The notes under the pieces were generated by a model. The model had not been told where the DNA came from. It saw only the letters and a list, made by a program, of their open reading frames with translations, and searched no databases. Both the position numbers and the translations under genes were made by a program. This document shows positions 1-10,016 of a DNA stretch of 64,000 bases, one piece after another. Numbering within the stretch: position 1 is the first letter of the stretch; every line of letters starts with the position of its first letter. The DNA comes from Synechococcales cyanobacterium CRU_2_2 (lineage in GTDB: Bacteria; Cyanobacteriota; Cyanobacteriia; PCC-9006; JAAUQQ01), in the NCBI GenBank assembly GCA_012034805.1, contig JAAUOP010000005.1:1-64000 (forward strand), written 5' to 3'.

Positions 1-562
1 GATAGGCAAAATCCATCCCTTGAAGTAAGTCGCTGATTTTAGAGGTAAACGGGTCGGCAATTAGCACAAAATCTGGCCTGCTCCTGGGATCAACCCCGAC
101 ATAATCCACCCAACTGCTGGGAGGCGAGTCTAAATCGGGCAAGTCTTCCTCATCCAGCCAAAAAGCACTCACCGTCGCCCCCGGCAAATGGGCCAGACAG
201 AGAACCAGTGCCGGTTCATCCTCAAGTTCCACCAGCGACTTGCTGTCTGTAACCCTGTCTGTAAACCTGTCTGCGGTCGTGCCGCCGTCAGAAGCAGGCT
301 TCTGAGCCTCGCGACCATCCCTCCTTGTCGCCATGACCTGATTACCAATGACGCCACCACCGCCACAGCCAATCAGCGCAGGCAACTGCAATCGTTCATT
401 CAACAGCGGCAGCAGCCGAGGGTACTCGCTGGCAAATGTCGAAGAAATAAACACAAACCCTAAATGAGGCGTCGCGCCCAGTGCTGCCTGTGTCGCGGCG
501 ATGACTTCATCAACTGCCGCCTCCAGGGAAGGACGGGTTGAGAGGGCGCTGACCCACTTCAT
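1..562 (-). CDS. FIST N-terminal domain protein (C-terminus beyond window start)
   Basis: Not in ORF track because it runs off the edge. Reverse-strand ATG at 562 reads MKWVSALSTRPSLEAAVDEVIAATQAALGATPHLGFVFISSTFASEYPRLLPLLNERLQLPALIGCGGGGVIGNQ..., a FIST-like pattern. Confidence 0.75.
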   Translation of the reverse strand, partial: MKWVSALSTRPSLEAAVDEVIAATQAALGATPHLGFVFISSTFASEYPRLLPLLNERLQLPALIGCGGGGVIGNQVMATRRDGREAQKPASDGGTTADRFTDRVTDSKSLVELEDEPALVLCLAHLPGATVSAFWLDEEDLPDLDSPPSSWVDYVGVDPRSRPDFVLIADPFTSKISDLLQGMDFAY

Positions 563-812
563 AGAACTGAGAGCTGAGTCCACCATCACACCTGGAACAC
601 GGAGTCGCTACTGCTTTCCTTCGCGTTCCAGTCTCCCATGATTTAGGCCACGAATCGATGGGATCGATTCACGCTTGTCTTCACAGTCATTAGGAAACTT
701 TAATGGTCAATCTCTAAGCGTGTCTCTAGGATAGAGGAGGGAGCAATTCAAATCTTCCGATCGCCGAACGTTAACAGTATTTTAGAATCCATTCACAGAG
801 GTGGACATAGTC

Positions 813-1034
813 ATGAGTGACCTCCAAAAGCAAATCGATCAAGAACGCCAAGAAGCGCGTCAGGCCTGCGACATTAACGGAGCCAACTCCCCTGAATGCG
901 CTGCGGCTTGGGACGCCGTCGAGGAGCTCCAGGCAGAGGTTTCTCACAAAAAGCAGGAGCCAGAGAAAACTCCGTTCCAGCAATATTGCGATGATAACCC
1001 TGATGCGGATGAGTGCCGCCTGTACGAAGACTAA
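813..1034 (+). CDS. cp12: Calvin cycle regulator CP12
   Basis: MSDLQKQIDQERQEARQACDINGANSPECAAAWDAVEELQAE...FQQYCDDNPDADECRLYED: AWDAVEEL motif and both Cys pairs. Confidence 0.95.
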   Translation: MSDLQKQIDQERQEARQACDINGANSPECAAAWDAVEELQAEVSHKKQEPEKTPFQQYCDDNPDADECRLYED

Positions 1035-1192
1035 ACCAACCTAGGCAGACCGATGCGAACGGGCTCTGACGATGGCAGAAGCCCGTTTCGTGGACAGTCC
1101 GGATTGAGCGCGTACAATATGCGGCGGGGGTTCGTTTGCGACCTCTCTGTTTTGCCCCGATTCCCAGATGTCGTTCGTTGATTAAAAGCCCC

Positions 1193-1795
1193 ATGACTGA
1201 AGCCGTTCTGCGCCCCTTTGTCTGGATGGATTACCGCTTGGCGCTGCTGCTAACGGTGGTTTTGCCGCTCGTGTTTTGGATTTGGGCCATGGTGAAGCAG
1301 TTCGATGCGATCCAGCGGTTTATGGGCATGTATTGGAAGGTGGCGAGTCTGCTGGCTATTACGGTTTATTTGATGATTGCGGCCTTGCCGATTGGCTTTT
1401 TGACGGCGACTCTGGCGCGACTATTGCTGCTGGTGACGCTGTGGTTCTGGGTAGATATTAACGATGATATCCATGATATGCAGCCCTGGCGGCCTTTGCG
1501 AATGGGGTTCAATGCTTGGCGCTGGGCGATGACGTTCTATTGCGCTTTGAGTGCAGCGTTTAGTCTCGTGTTTGTGCGTTGTGCGTTTTTAACCCAAGCG
1601 TCTGTGTTGGGCGATTCCCTCTGTCGGGTTTGGATTGATGCGCCTTGGGGCTATAAAACGATTTTTCATCGCGGTGCAACGCCGGGTTTGCTGGGTTTCT
1701 TGGGGATTGTGGCGTTGGTGGTTTACGGAGCCTACTTTGCCTATTTTCTGCTGGTCAAGCTGGGCCGTAAGGGGCGGTCGGCCTCTGGATATTAG
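1193..1795 (+). CDS. DUF3177 family membrane protein
   Basis: MTEAVLRPFVWMDYRLALLLTVVLPLVFWIWAM...; cyanobacterial DUF3177-like pattern, multiple TM segments. Internal ATG at 1193 preferred over ORF start 1136. Confidence 0.75.
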   Translation: MTEAVLRPFVWMDYRLALLLTVVLPLVFWIWAMVKQFDAIQRFMGMYWKVASLLAITVYLMIAALPIGFLTATLARLLLLVTLWFWVDINDDIHDMQPWRPLRMGFNAWRWAMTFYCALSAAFSLVFVRCAFLTQASVLGDSLCRVWIDAPWGYKTIFHRGATPGLLGFLGIVALVVYGAYFAYFLLVKLGRKGRSASGY

Positions 1796-1830
1796 GTTCG
1801 CCCAAGACTCGACTCCCCGGACACCAACCT

Positions 1831-2193
1831 ATGGAACAGAACCAGCAATCTCCGAATGACGGTTTGAGGAACGATTCGGGTAACGAGCAGTACCAGCTAG
1901 AGCAATACCAGCTAGAGCAATACAGCCGAGAGCACTCTCAAGAGGTTCTGCTGGTCGATGCGGTGATTGCAGGAGAGCCCGATCAAGTGTTGATTTTTCG
2001 GGGCTTTTCCAGCTCGCTGGTGCGGCCCACGGCATTTGACCCCGGTGTTCCGGTGCTACCGGAACGGTCGGTGATTGTGGCGATCGCCCGTCTGCGCAGC
2101 CCTTATCAACCCGACCAACCTCAGTATCTGGAACAAGGGCTAACCTGGGAAGAATTTGCGGTTAGGTTGGTGGCAATGGAGCCCCAGGAATAA
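1831..2193 (+). CDS. Conserved cyanobacterial hypothetical protein with QYQLE tandem repeat near N-terminus
   Basis: ORF of 120 aa; EVLLVDAVIAGEPDQVLIFRGFSSSLVRPTAFDPGVPVLPERSVIVAIARLRSPY core. Confidence 0.6.
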   Translation: MEQNQQSPNDGLRNDSGNEQYQLEQYQLEQYSREHSQEVLLVDAVIAGEPDQVLIFRGFSSSLVRPTAFDPGVPVLPERSVIVAIARLRSPYQPDQPQYLEQGLTWEEFAVRLVAMEPQE

Positions 2194-3100
2194 TGGTCTT
2201 GAGAGTGCCGCGATCGCCATCGATCTTGGCGAGTACACCCACCGGCAAGGTAGCGTTGACGCCATCGTGGCCAAAGGGTAGCCCGGCGACGATGGGAATA
2301 TTGAGGTCACAGAGGCGATCGCGTAGGACTTCCTCCACGCCAAAACTGGGCACACCTGGAGGAGCCTCGCACTGACTGAAGCGGCCTAGGGCGATGCCGC
2401 ACACCTGGTCGAGCGCTCCGCTCATGCGCCACTGGGTTAATAGGCGATCGATGCGGTAGGGCGCTTCGGTGACGTCTTCTAACGCCAAAATAATGTTGTC
2501 GAGGGGCGGCTGAACCGAGGTATGGAGCAGATGGGTCGCAACGGTCAAGTTAGCGGGGAGCAGCCGCCCTTGGGCCTTGCCACCCACCCAGCCGTCGCCT
2601 TTGAGCGGCGGTAGATCCCACTGGCCTTCCACCCACTGAAACAGCCGCTGAATTGACCAAGTGGGCTCATCGACCAAGGTGGTCAACAAAGGCCCATGAA
2701 GTCCGGCGATCCCCTGGGCACTCAGGCTCCAGAGCAACGCTGTCACATCCGAAAAGCCAATCAACCACTTAGGTTCACTGGAGGGCCAATCCCAGCCTTC
2801 GAGCAATCGTGCGCCGCCATAGCCACCGCGCACACACAGTACGCCTTTGCAGTCGGGATCGGCCCAGGCCCGCTGGAGCTGAGTGCGCCGCTGCTGGTCG
2901 GTTCCGGCCAGATAGCCCCAGCGACCGTCGTAGCCAGGGCAGAGTTCGACTTGGTAGCCCCGCTGTCGCCAGAGGCCAACACCTCGAACAAAATTGTCGC
3001 GTTCGCGCAGGGTTCCACTGGAGGCTACGGCCATGAGTCGATCGCCCGGTTTCAACGGCGGTGGTAGTTGGGCATAGAACTGGGAACCAGAATCGACCAT
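2162..3100 (-). CDS. LD-carboxypeptidase (peptidase S66 family)
   Basis: PPPLKPGDRLMAVASSGTLRERDNFVRGV...GVLCVRGGYGGARLLEGWDW...LIGFSDVTALLWSLSAQGIAGLHGPL: S66 signature motifs. Confidence 0.9.
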   Translation of the reverse strand: MVDSGSQFYAQLPPPLKPGDRLMAVASSGTLRERDNFVRGVGLWRQRGYQVELCPGYDGRWGYLAGTDQQRRTQLQRAWADPDCKGVLCVRGGYGGARLLEGWDWPSSEPKWLIGFSDVTALLWSLSAQGIAGLHGPLLTTLVDEPTWSIQRLFQWVEGQWDLPPLKGDGWVGGKAQGRLLPANLTVATHLLHTSVQPPLDNIILALEDVTEAPYRIDRLLTQWRMSGALDQVCGIALGRFSQCEAPPGVPSFGVEEVLRDRLCDLNIPIVAGLPFGHDGVNATLPVGVLAKIDGDRGTLKTIIPGAPLPPT

Positions 3101-3101
3101 A

Positions 3102-4547
3102 CTAAAACGCACCGCGCCCCAAAATGATCCCCAACAGCAGCAAAAAGCCTAACCCCACGTTCCCGCTAAAAATTTGACCGTAGATTTGTGAAGTGGGTCG
3201 TAGGCGGTGGCTATCGAGTCGGCGATATTGGGTCAGCCAGCCCAGGGTGACTAAAGAAAGACTAATCCAGTACCACACGCCCAGGGCCTGGGTCCAGCCC
3301 AGCCACAGTAGCAACAGCGCCGTGCCCAAAAAGAACAGACCGACGGCTTGGGGGGAGCGATCGCCAAACAACAGCGCACTGGACTGAATCCCGATGCGTT
3401 GGTCATCCTCTCGGTCGGCCATGGCATAAACCGTGTCAAAACCCAAGGTCCAGAGCACTGTCGCCAGCCACAAAATCCAGGCAGCAGGCGGCAGGGCATT
3501 GGCCACCACCGTCCAACCGATCAACACGGCAAACCCCCAGGCGATCGCCAAGACCAGCTGGGGCAACGGAAACAATCGCTTAGCCGCTGGATAGAGCAAA
3601 ATCACCACCGCTGCGAGAGCACACAAAACCCAACTCAAGGGTTGGAGCAGCGCCGCAATGCCGATGGCCACGACCCCCGCCACTACCGCCACCCCAATGG
3701 CCATCCCCCTCGACATCGTTCCCGCTGCCAGGGGTCGATCCTGGGTGCGTTCGACCAGGGGATCAATGTCTTGATCCCAAAGATCATTGACCGCGCAGCC
3801 CACGGCACTGGTGGCCAAGCTGCCCAACAAAATAATCAGTAGACTTCTCCAGGTCGGCTGAGTATTGCCCGCCGCCAAAAAAGCGGCCCAAAGCGCTGGC
3901 AGCAGCAGAATGAGACGGCCTGCCGGTTTGTTCCAGCGCAACAAACTCAACACCGAAGCCGCGCTATTTTGGGCCGGGGCGGAGGGGTGACGAGCCTGCG
4001 AAGCTTGGCTGCGTCGATCGCGCATCATATCGGGCACATCTTCCATGGCGGTTGGCGCGAGGGCCGGTTGCAAAATCACTCGCCGATCGCCCTTGCCGGG
4101 AGGACGTTGGGGGCGTTCTCCCTCAGAGATGGGCGTTTGCGGCGGCGCAGATCCGGTCTGGGTCGATCCCTCCGACGGCATCGGAGCACCCTGACCTTGG
4201 AGCTGGGTCTCATCCCCCGGCTGGGCCGTGACCGTCCCGTCTAAAGCCGCTCCGGTCGGAGCAGGCGCATACTGGTCGGCAATCCGCTGGTAGGCCGCAG
4301 TAATGTCTTGCTGCTTCGCCAGGGCCATTTCATACAGCGCTGGGCTGGCGGTGCGATCGATCGCCTCCGGCTTCCAGGTCTCTAGGAGCTTGAGATAGGT
4401 CTGTTGGATTTCTTTAATCGGTGTTTCCGGTGCGATGCCCAAGACCTGGTAAGCATCGTTCTGGTGGTTTTGGTCGGCCACAATGTTCCTCCCCTGATTG
4501 AGCTCACGGCAATCTCTCACGGCTTGATTGAACCACAGGTCAGGCAA
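3102..4547 (-). CDS. 4-hydroxybenzoate/solanesyl-type prenyltransferase (UbiA family) with N-terminal J-domain-like extension
   Basis: C-terminal RWNKPAGRLILLLPALWAAFLAAG...NDLWDQDIDPLVERTQDRPLAAG (UbiA NDxxDxxxD-type motif). N-terminal DAYQVLGIAPETPIKEIQQTYLKLLETWKPEA...ITAAYQRIADQY is J-like. P/Q-rich linker between. Confidence 0.85.
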   Translation of the reverse strand: MPDLWFNQAVRDCRELNQGRNIVADQNHQNDAYQVLGIAPETPIKEIQQTYLKLLETWKPEAIDRTASPALYEMALAKQQDITAAYQRIADQYAPAPTGAALDGTVTAQPGDETQLQGQGAPMPSEGSTQTGSAPPQTPISEGERPQRPPGKGDRRVILQPALAPTAMEDVPDMMRDRRSQASQARHPSAPAQNSAASVLSLLRWNKPAGRLILLLPALWAAFLAAGNTQPTWRSLLIILLGSLATSAVGCAVNDLWDQDIDPLVERTQDRPLAAGTMSRGMAIGVAVVAGVVAIGIAALLQPLSWVLCALAAVVILLYPAAKRLFPLPQLVLAIAWGFAVLIGWTVVANALPPAAWILWLATVLWTLGFDTVYAMADREDDQRIGIQSSALLFGDRSPQAVGLFFLGTALLLLWLGWTQALGVWYWISLSLVTLGWLTQYRRLDSHRLRPTSQIYGQIFSGNVGLGFLLLLGIILGRGAF

Positions 4548-4820
4548 GGGTGAATCCTAGCGCTGCAATCTTTTTCTCGGATTTGGCTCAACCGGGTACT
4601 CGTCGTGTGCTTTCCCAAGGGCTTCTCCTCCGGTTTGCGGGAATCTTTGCCCAATTCTTCGCCCCATGCTTAAGCCAGTTATCCTTTTGTGGATCTCCTT
4701 TGTAATTGCAATCCACCTTGCTAGGCTGAATAGCGGCGGCGACGAGTTTAAAGTGATTTTTATGACGATCATTCTGGAGTCTCGTCGTGCCTGAACCTCA
4801 TCCCTGGGAACTCAAGCAAG

Positions 4821-6407
4821 ATGGTGAATCGAATTCTGGCCGCGATCGATGTGGGAACCAACTCGATTCATATGGTGGTGGTCAGAATTCAGCCGGAGCT
4901 ACCGGCATTTACGATTATCGCCAAGGAAAGGGCAACGGTGCGATTGGGCGATCGCGATCCCGAAACCGGCGACCTCACCCAAGAGGCCATGGAGCGTGCC
5001 ACCAAAGCCCTACGTCGATGCCAAACCCTCGCCCACAGCCTGAACGTCGAAGCCATCCTCGCCGTCGCCACCAGTGCCGTTCGGGAAACTTCCAATGGCC
5101 CTGACTTTTTGCGACGGATCAAAAAAGACCTCGGACTCGACATCAACCTGATTGCCGGGGTCGAAGAAGCCCGTCGAATTTATTTGGGTGTGCTCTCGGG
5201 CATGGAGTTCCAGGGGCGTCCCCACGTGATCATCGACATTGGCGGTGGCTCAACAGAACTCATCCTCGGCGCAGGCTACGAACCTCGCAGCCTCAGCAGC
5301 ACCAAAGTCGGGGCCGTGCGGCTGTCTGCCCTCTTTGTAACCAGCGATCCCATCAGCTCCGGTGATTTCAAGGCGATGCAGGCCTATATTCGAGGACTGC
5401 TAGAGGAGCCGACGCGGGTATTGCGGGAGAACCTGAGTCCAGGGGAAACCCCAGTCTTGGTCGGGACTTCCGGCACCATCGAAGCGGTGGCTTCGCTGTT
5501 GGCCTACGAAGCCTCGGGAGAGGTTCCCGAGCGGCTCGGAGGCCACACCGTCAGCTTGAATGCCATCCAAGAACTCATTCAGCGGCTGCGTAAACTAAAC
5601 AATGCTGAGCGGGCCGCCTTGCCCGGTATGTCTGAGCGACGGGCAGAAATTATTGTGGCGGGCGCGCTCATTCTCCAGGAGGCCATGATTCTCCTTCAGC
5701 TCGACGAAATTTCCGTCTGTGAGCGAGCCCTGCGCGAAGGCATCGTGGTGGATTGGATGCTCTCCCATGGCCTGATTGACGATCGCCTACGCTACCAAAA
5801 CTCCGTTCGCCAACGCAGCGTGTTGCATGCAGCCCATAAGTTTCGCACCCATCGCGCCCATGGCGATCGCGTGGCCGAGTTTGCGGTCACCCTGTTTGAC
5901 CAACTCCAAGGCTCACTCCACGACTGGGACGAAGCAGCTCGGGATTTGCTCTGGGCAGCAGCCACGCTGCACGATGTCGGCAGCTTCATCAGCAATGCGG
6001 CCTACCACAAACATTCCTACTATTTGATTCGCTATGGCGAACTGCTGGGCTACACAGAACCCGAAATTGAGACGATCGCCAACCTTGCCCGCTACCACCG
6101 CAAAAGCCCGCCCAAACCGAAGCACGACAATTACAAACGCCTCATGGACAAAACCTATCGCCAGATGGTTGATCAACTCCACCCGATTTTGCGGCTGGCG
6201 GTCGCGATGGATCGGCGCAAACTGGGGGCGATCGCCCTGGTTCGCTGCGAACTAGACCCGGGCTTGAACCGGCTGTCTCTACACCTGAAGCCGAATAATC
6301 TTCAAGATGACTGCATTTTGGAGCTCTGGAGCCTAGAGCAGAACAAAACCGAGTTTGAAAAAGCCTTCAAACTCGAGGTCGCGCTGTTGCTCGACCCGGA
6401 AGGCTAG
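4821..6407 (+). CDS. ppx: Ppx/GppA family phosphatase (exopolyphosphatase)
   Basis: ILAAIDVGTNSIHMVVVRI...VIIDIGGGSTELILG...LVGTSGTIEAVASLLAYE plus C-terminal HD-type region. Confidence 0.93.
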   Translation: MVNRILAAIDVGTNSIHMVVVRIQPELPAFTIIAKERATVRLGDRDPETGDLTQEAMERATKALRRCQTLAHSLNVEAILAVATSAVRETSNGPDFLRRIKKDLGLDINLIAGVEEARRIYLGVLSGMEFQGRPHVIIDIGGGSTELILGAGYEPRSLSSTKVGAVRLSALFVTSDPISSGDFKAMQAYIRGLLEEPTRVLRENLSPGETPVLVGTSGTIEAVASLLAYEASGEVPERLGGHTVSLNAIQELIQRLRKLNNAERAALPGMSERRAEIIVAGALILQEAMILLQLDEISVCERALREGIVVDWMLSHGLIDDRLRYQNSVRQRSVLHAAHKFRTHRAHGDRVAEFAVTLFDQLQGSLHDWDEAARDLLWAAATLHDVGSFISNAAYHKHSYYLIRYGELLGYTEPEIETIANLARYHRKSPPKPKHDNYKRLMDKTYRQMVDQLHPILRLAVAMDRRKLGAIALVRCELDPGLNRLSLHLKPNNLQDDCILELWSLEQNKTEFEKAFKLEVALLLDPEG

Positions 6408-6599
6408 CGGCCCCATCCACCCTATTACCGATGGCTCGAGCCACTGACCATGCCAAGGTGTGACGCAACGCCTTGACAACGCCGCGCTTTTGTAACGCAA
6501 TATCACAAAAATGACGTCAAGACGTCTTGCCATCTTGCCGTCACCGAATAATCTCGATATAGTGCAATACATACCCGGGTAACTCATTAGAAAAGTCCC

Positions 6600-6971
6600 A
6601 TGCAAGATAAGCAGAAGTCCACCTTATACCTGCCTCCGGAGCTGCATCAAAAGCTCAAGATCAGGGCTGCGGTTGAAACCCAACCCATGTCTGCGATTGC
6701 CGAGCGTGCCATCGATTTTTACCTGTCTCATCCCGAGGTCGTGGACGGGGTACACAGCGAACAGGGGCACATCCATCAGGTCTACACCTGTCCGGGTTGT
6801 TCAGCCTCAGTCGTCCTGAGGGATGGAGTCTTGGTCTCCCTTCGTAGTCACCCTGGTGCTGTTCTAGATACTGTTCATACTGTTCCTTTAGACGAATCTC
6901 CCCAACCCGAGCCCCTGCCCGAACGCCTGGAATTGGGTGAGACCGATGAGCAGCTCTTGGTTTCCTGTTAG
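6600..6971 (+). CDS. Small protein with ribbon-helix-helix-like N-terminus and CPGC motif
   Basis: KSTLYLPPELHQKLKIRAAVETQPMSAIAERAIDFYLSHP (RHH-like) then VYTCPGCSASVVLRDG. Confidence 0.55.
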   Translation: MQDKQKSTLYLPPELHQKLKIRAAVETQPMSAIAERAIDFYLSHPEVVDGVHSEQGHIHQVYTCPGCSASVVLRDGVLVSLRSHPGAVLDTVHTVPLDESPQPEPLPERLELGETDEQLLVSC

Positions 6972-7120
6972 GGTTGATCGCTTCCCCAGGACTATGCTTG
7001 CAAGCGCGGTTCGCGGTTCATCTGGTTTAGTTGTAGATTGGCTTGGGCCGAGACCGACTGGCCTAGGCAGAGATTGAAGCTCTCACTTGACCTCACTACT
7101 TGGGTTAACCGGTTACCTCC

Positions 7121-8631
7121 ATGAAGGAAGAACTCAGCGTACTGCTTCAAGCCGAATACCCCTTGATCTACCTGGTCACCCATGAGGAAGCGCGCTCCGA
7201 ACGAGCGATCGCCTCCATCGTGCAAAGTGAACGTCAGGCACGTCGCATCTTCGTCTGGAGTCTGACCTACGGATTTTCTGAATATGGCCAGCCGCTCACC
7301 TCAGGCCAACAGAGCACCGTCGCTCCGGAAGCAGCCATCCGCTGGGTCATGGATCGTCGTGAACCTGGCGTGTTCATTGTCAAAGACTTGCATCCGTTCC
7401 TAGAATCCCCCGCTGTCGTTCGCCTGTTGCGAGATGCTGCCGCCAGCTTCAAAGGCAGCAATAAGTCAATTATTTTGATGTCGCCGATTCAGCAGGTGCC
7501 CATCGAATTGGAGAAAGACGTCGTTCTGATGGACTTCCCGCTGCCCGATATGGCAGAGCTGAACCAGGTTTTGACCCAAGAATTGACCCGGATTCGCAGT
7601 CGTCCCATTGATGAGTCCGTCCGCGAAAAGCTCCTGAAGGCCGCCCTCGGCCTCACTCGTGACGAAGCTGAAAAGGTTTACCGCAAGGCCTATGTCACCC
7701 GAGGACGCCTGACGGAAGAGGAAGTGGACGTCATCCTCTCTGAGAAAAAGTGGCTGATTCGTCGCAACGGCATCCTCGAATATATGGAGGAAGACGAAAC
7801 CCTCAGTTCGGTCGGTGGATTGGACGAGCTCAAGCACTGGCTAAAGCAGCGTTCCGATGCCTTTACCGAGCGAGCCCGAGAATACGGTCTGCCCCAGCCC
7901 AAAGGTATGCTGATCCTTGGCGTTCCAGGCTGTGGCAAGTCTCTGATTGCTAAAACCACCTCCCGTTTGTGGGGCATGCCCTACTTCGGTTGGACATGGG
8001 CCGAGTCTACGACGGCTCCATGGTGGGTCGTTCTGAGGCCAATTTGCGCAATGCGCTCAAAACTGCTGAGTCGATTTCTCCCGCGATTTTGTTCATCGAC
8101 GAGTTGGATAAGGCTTTCGCCGGGGGCACAGGCTCAGCTGATTCCGACGGCGGTACCTCTAGCCGGATCTTTGGTTCCTTTTTGACCTGGATGCAGGAGA
8201 AAAAATCTCCCGTCTTTGTCATGGCTACGGCCAACCGAGTGGAGCGACTCCCCAGCGAATTCCTTCGCAAGGGCCGCTTTGATGAAATTTTCTTTGTTGA
8301 TCTTCCGACCCCTGACGAGCGAAGCGATATCTTCCGGATTCACCTTCAAAAGCGCGGTCGCGACCTAGAGCGTTTTGACCTAGAGCAACTCGCAAAGGTG
8401 TCCGAGGGCTTCTCTGGGGCGGAAATCGAACAAGCGTTGATTGCTGCGATGTACGACGCGTTTGCCCAAGGTAGAGAGTTTACGCAGTTGGATATTATTG
8501 CGGCAACTCGGGCAACGCTTCCCCTGTCGAAAACCATGAGCGAGCAGGTGATGGCCCTGCGCGATTGGGCTCGGCAGCGGGCACGTCCTGCAGCATCCTC
8601 CGTTGCTGAATACCAGCGGCTGGAGTTCTAA
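7121..8631 (+). CDS. AAA+ ATPase, Ycf46-like; interrupted by an apparent 1-nt deletion at ~7979-7981
   Basis: ORFs 7121-8185 and 7969-8631 join as ...GMLILGVPGCGKSLIAKTTSRLWGMP[L]LRLDMGRVYDGSMVGRSEANLRNALKTAESISPAILFIDELDKAFAG... if CCC at 7979-7981 is CCCC. Confidence 0.85.
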
Positions 8632-8789
8632 GGCTTCTCCCCTGATCCCAACAGGGGGAAGGTTGGCGCTCGATACCCCGTCTTTGCTCGGGTGGTGCGC
8701 CAGCAGCAGATCTAACCAGCCTGTGGCAGGGCTGCGTCTAGATGGTCACTACACTGTCGTTTCTTAATCCTTAACTGGAGGAAATCCCC

Positions 8790-9140
8790 ATGTCTCACTT
8801 CAGCACACTTCGCACCAAGATCTCCGACGCTGAAATCCTGACCAATTCTCTCCGCGACCTCGGCATTTCGGTGAAAACCAATGCTGATGTTCGTGGCTAC
8901 AATGGTCAGCAGGTTCGTTCGGACATCGTTGCCATTCTGGAAGGCGATTATGATTTGGGTTGGTCTCGCAATGCAGACGGCTCCTTTGACCTAATTGCGG
9001 ATCTCTGGGGCGTTGCGAAGAAGCACAACCAGACCGAGCTTATCAATTCCATTAATCAGAAGTATGCAGTTAATAAGACCTTGGCTGAGGTTAAGCGTCC
9101 TGGTCTACAGAACGCCAATGTGAAGCTGGTTGTTCAGTAG
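8790..9140 (+). CDS. DUF1257 / Ycf35 family protein
   Basis: MSHFSTLRTKISDAEILTNSLRDLGISVKTNADVRGYNGQQVRSDIVA...; Ycf35-like. Confidence 0.88.
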   Translation: MSHFSTLRTKISDAEILTNSLRDLGISVKTNADVRGYNGQQVRSDIVAILEGDYDLGWSRNADGSFDLIADLWGVAKKHNQTELINSINQKYAVNKTLAEVKRPGLQNANVKLVVQ

Positions 9141-9164
9141 TTTTAACTGCGCGTTCCCAATCAA

Positions 9165-9198
9165 GCGGGTTAGCGATGTGTCGCTGGCCCGTTTTTTT
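9165..9198 (+). terminator. Rho-independent terminator after ycf35-like gene
   Basis: Stem CGGGTTAGCGA/TCGCTGGCCCG (two G-U pairs), TGTG loop, followed by T7. Confidence 0.8.
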
Positions 9199-9318
9199 GT
9201 GGGGACTGGTGGTCAAGCCAATTCGCCTATTTCCGTCATCGGAATCGCAAGGCGAGATCCCAGAGTAAGATCGTAGGGCTAATATCAATGTCCAACCGAT
9301 TTGAGACTCCCCTGATCC

Positions 9319-10005
9319 ATGCAACCGGAAGTTATTCGTGAGATCTCTCCTCTTTTTCGGGCGGCAAACACTGGCACTCTAGAAACGTTGCTTTTGCATG
9401 CCGTGGAGCATGAGTATCCTGCTAACCGAGCACTCCTCATGGAGGACGCCTGGGGCAATGCGGTGTATTTCATCCTGGTGGGATGGGTTAAAGTGCGTCG
9501 CCTGACTAGCGATGGTGCGGTGACCATCGCTGTTCTGGGGAAGGGAGACGTTTTTGGGGAAATGGCGGTTTTGGATGAGTCGCCACGCTCAACCGATGTC
9601 GTCTCGCTTTCACCGGTCAAAGCACTGAGTGTTTCTGCCACCCATTTTGTTCAGATGCTGCTAAGGGATCCCCAAATGCAGTATCGCATGTTACAAATGA
9701 TGGGAGCCCGATTGAAGCAAACGAATCGACGGTTTGAGCTTAAGGATCAATCCCAGGTCAAGCGATTGGCCAATACCCTAACCGATTTGGGGCGAAAATA
9801 CGGCACGCAGATCGATCAGGCTGGTGTTGAAATCTTCAATGTGCCCTTTACAGATTTGGCCAATATCAGCGATGTCAGTGTCGAGGACACGGCCAAGATC
9901 ATGGGGAAACTGGATGAGCGGGGATGGATTCGGGTGGATAGCGATCGCCAAGTCCTGCAAATCACTGGCTTTAAACAGCTCCAAAAAATGATGGAGCTGT
10001 CTTAG
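9319..10005 (+). CDS. Crp/Fnr family transcriptional regulator
   Basis: cNMP-binding fold GKGDVFGEMAVLDESPRSTDVVSLSPVKAL and C-terminal HTH (FTDLANISDVSVEDTAKIMGKLDERGWI). Confidence 0.9.
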   Translation: MQPEVIREISPLFRAANTGTLETLLLHAVEHEYPANRALLMEDAWGNAVYFILVGWVKVRRLTSDGAVTIAVLGKGDVFGEMAVLDESPRSTDVVSLSPVKALSVSATHFVQMLLRDPQMQYRMLQMMGARLKQTNRRFELKDQSQVKRLANTLTDLGRKYGTQIDQAGVEIFNVPFTDLANISDVSVEDTAKIMGKLDERGWIRVDSDRQVLQITGFKQLQKMMELS

Positions 10006-10016
10006 CGGCCTTCGTT

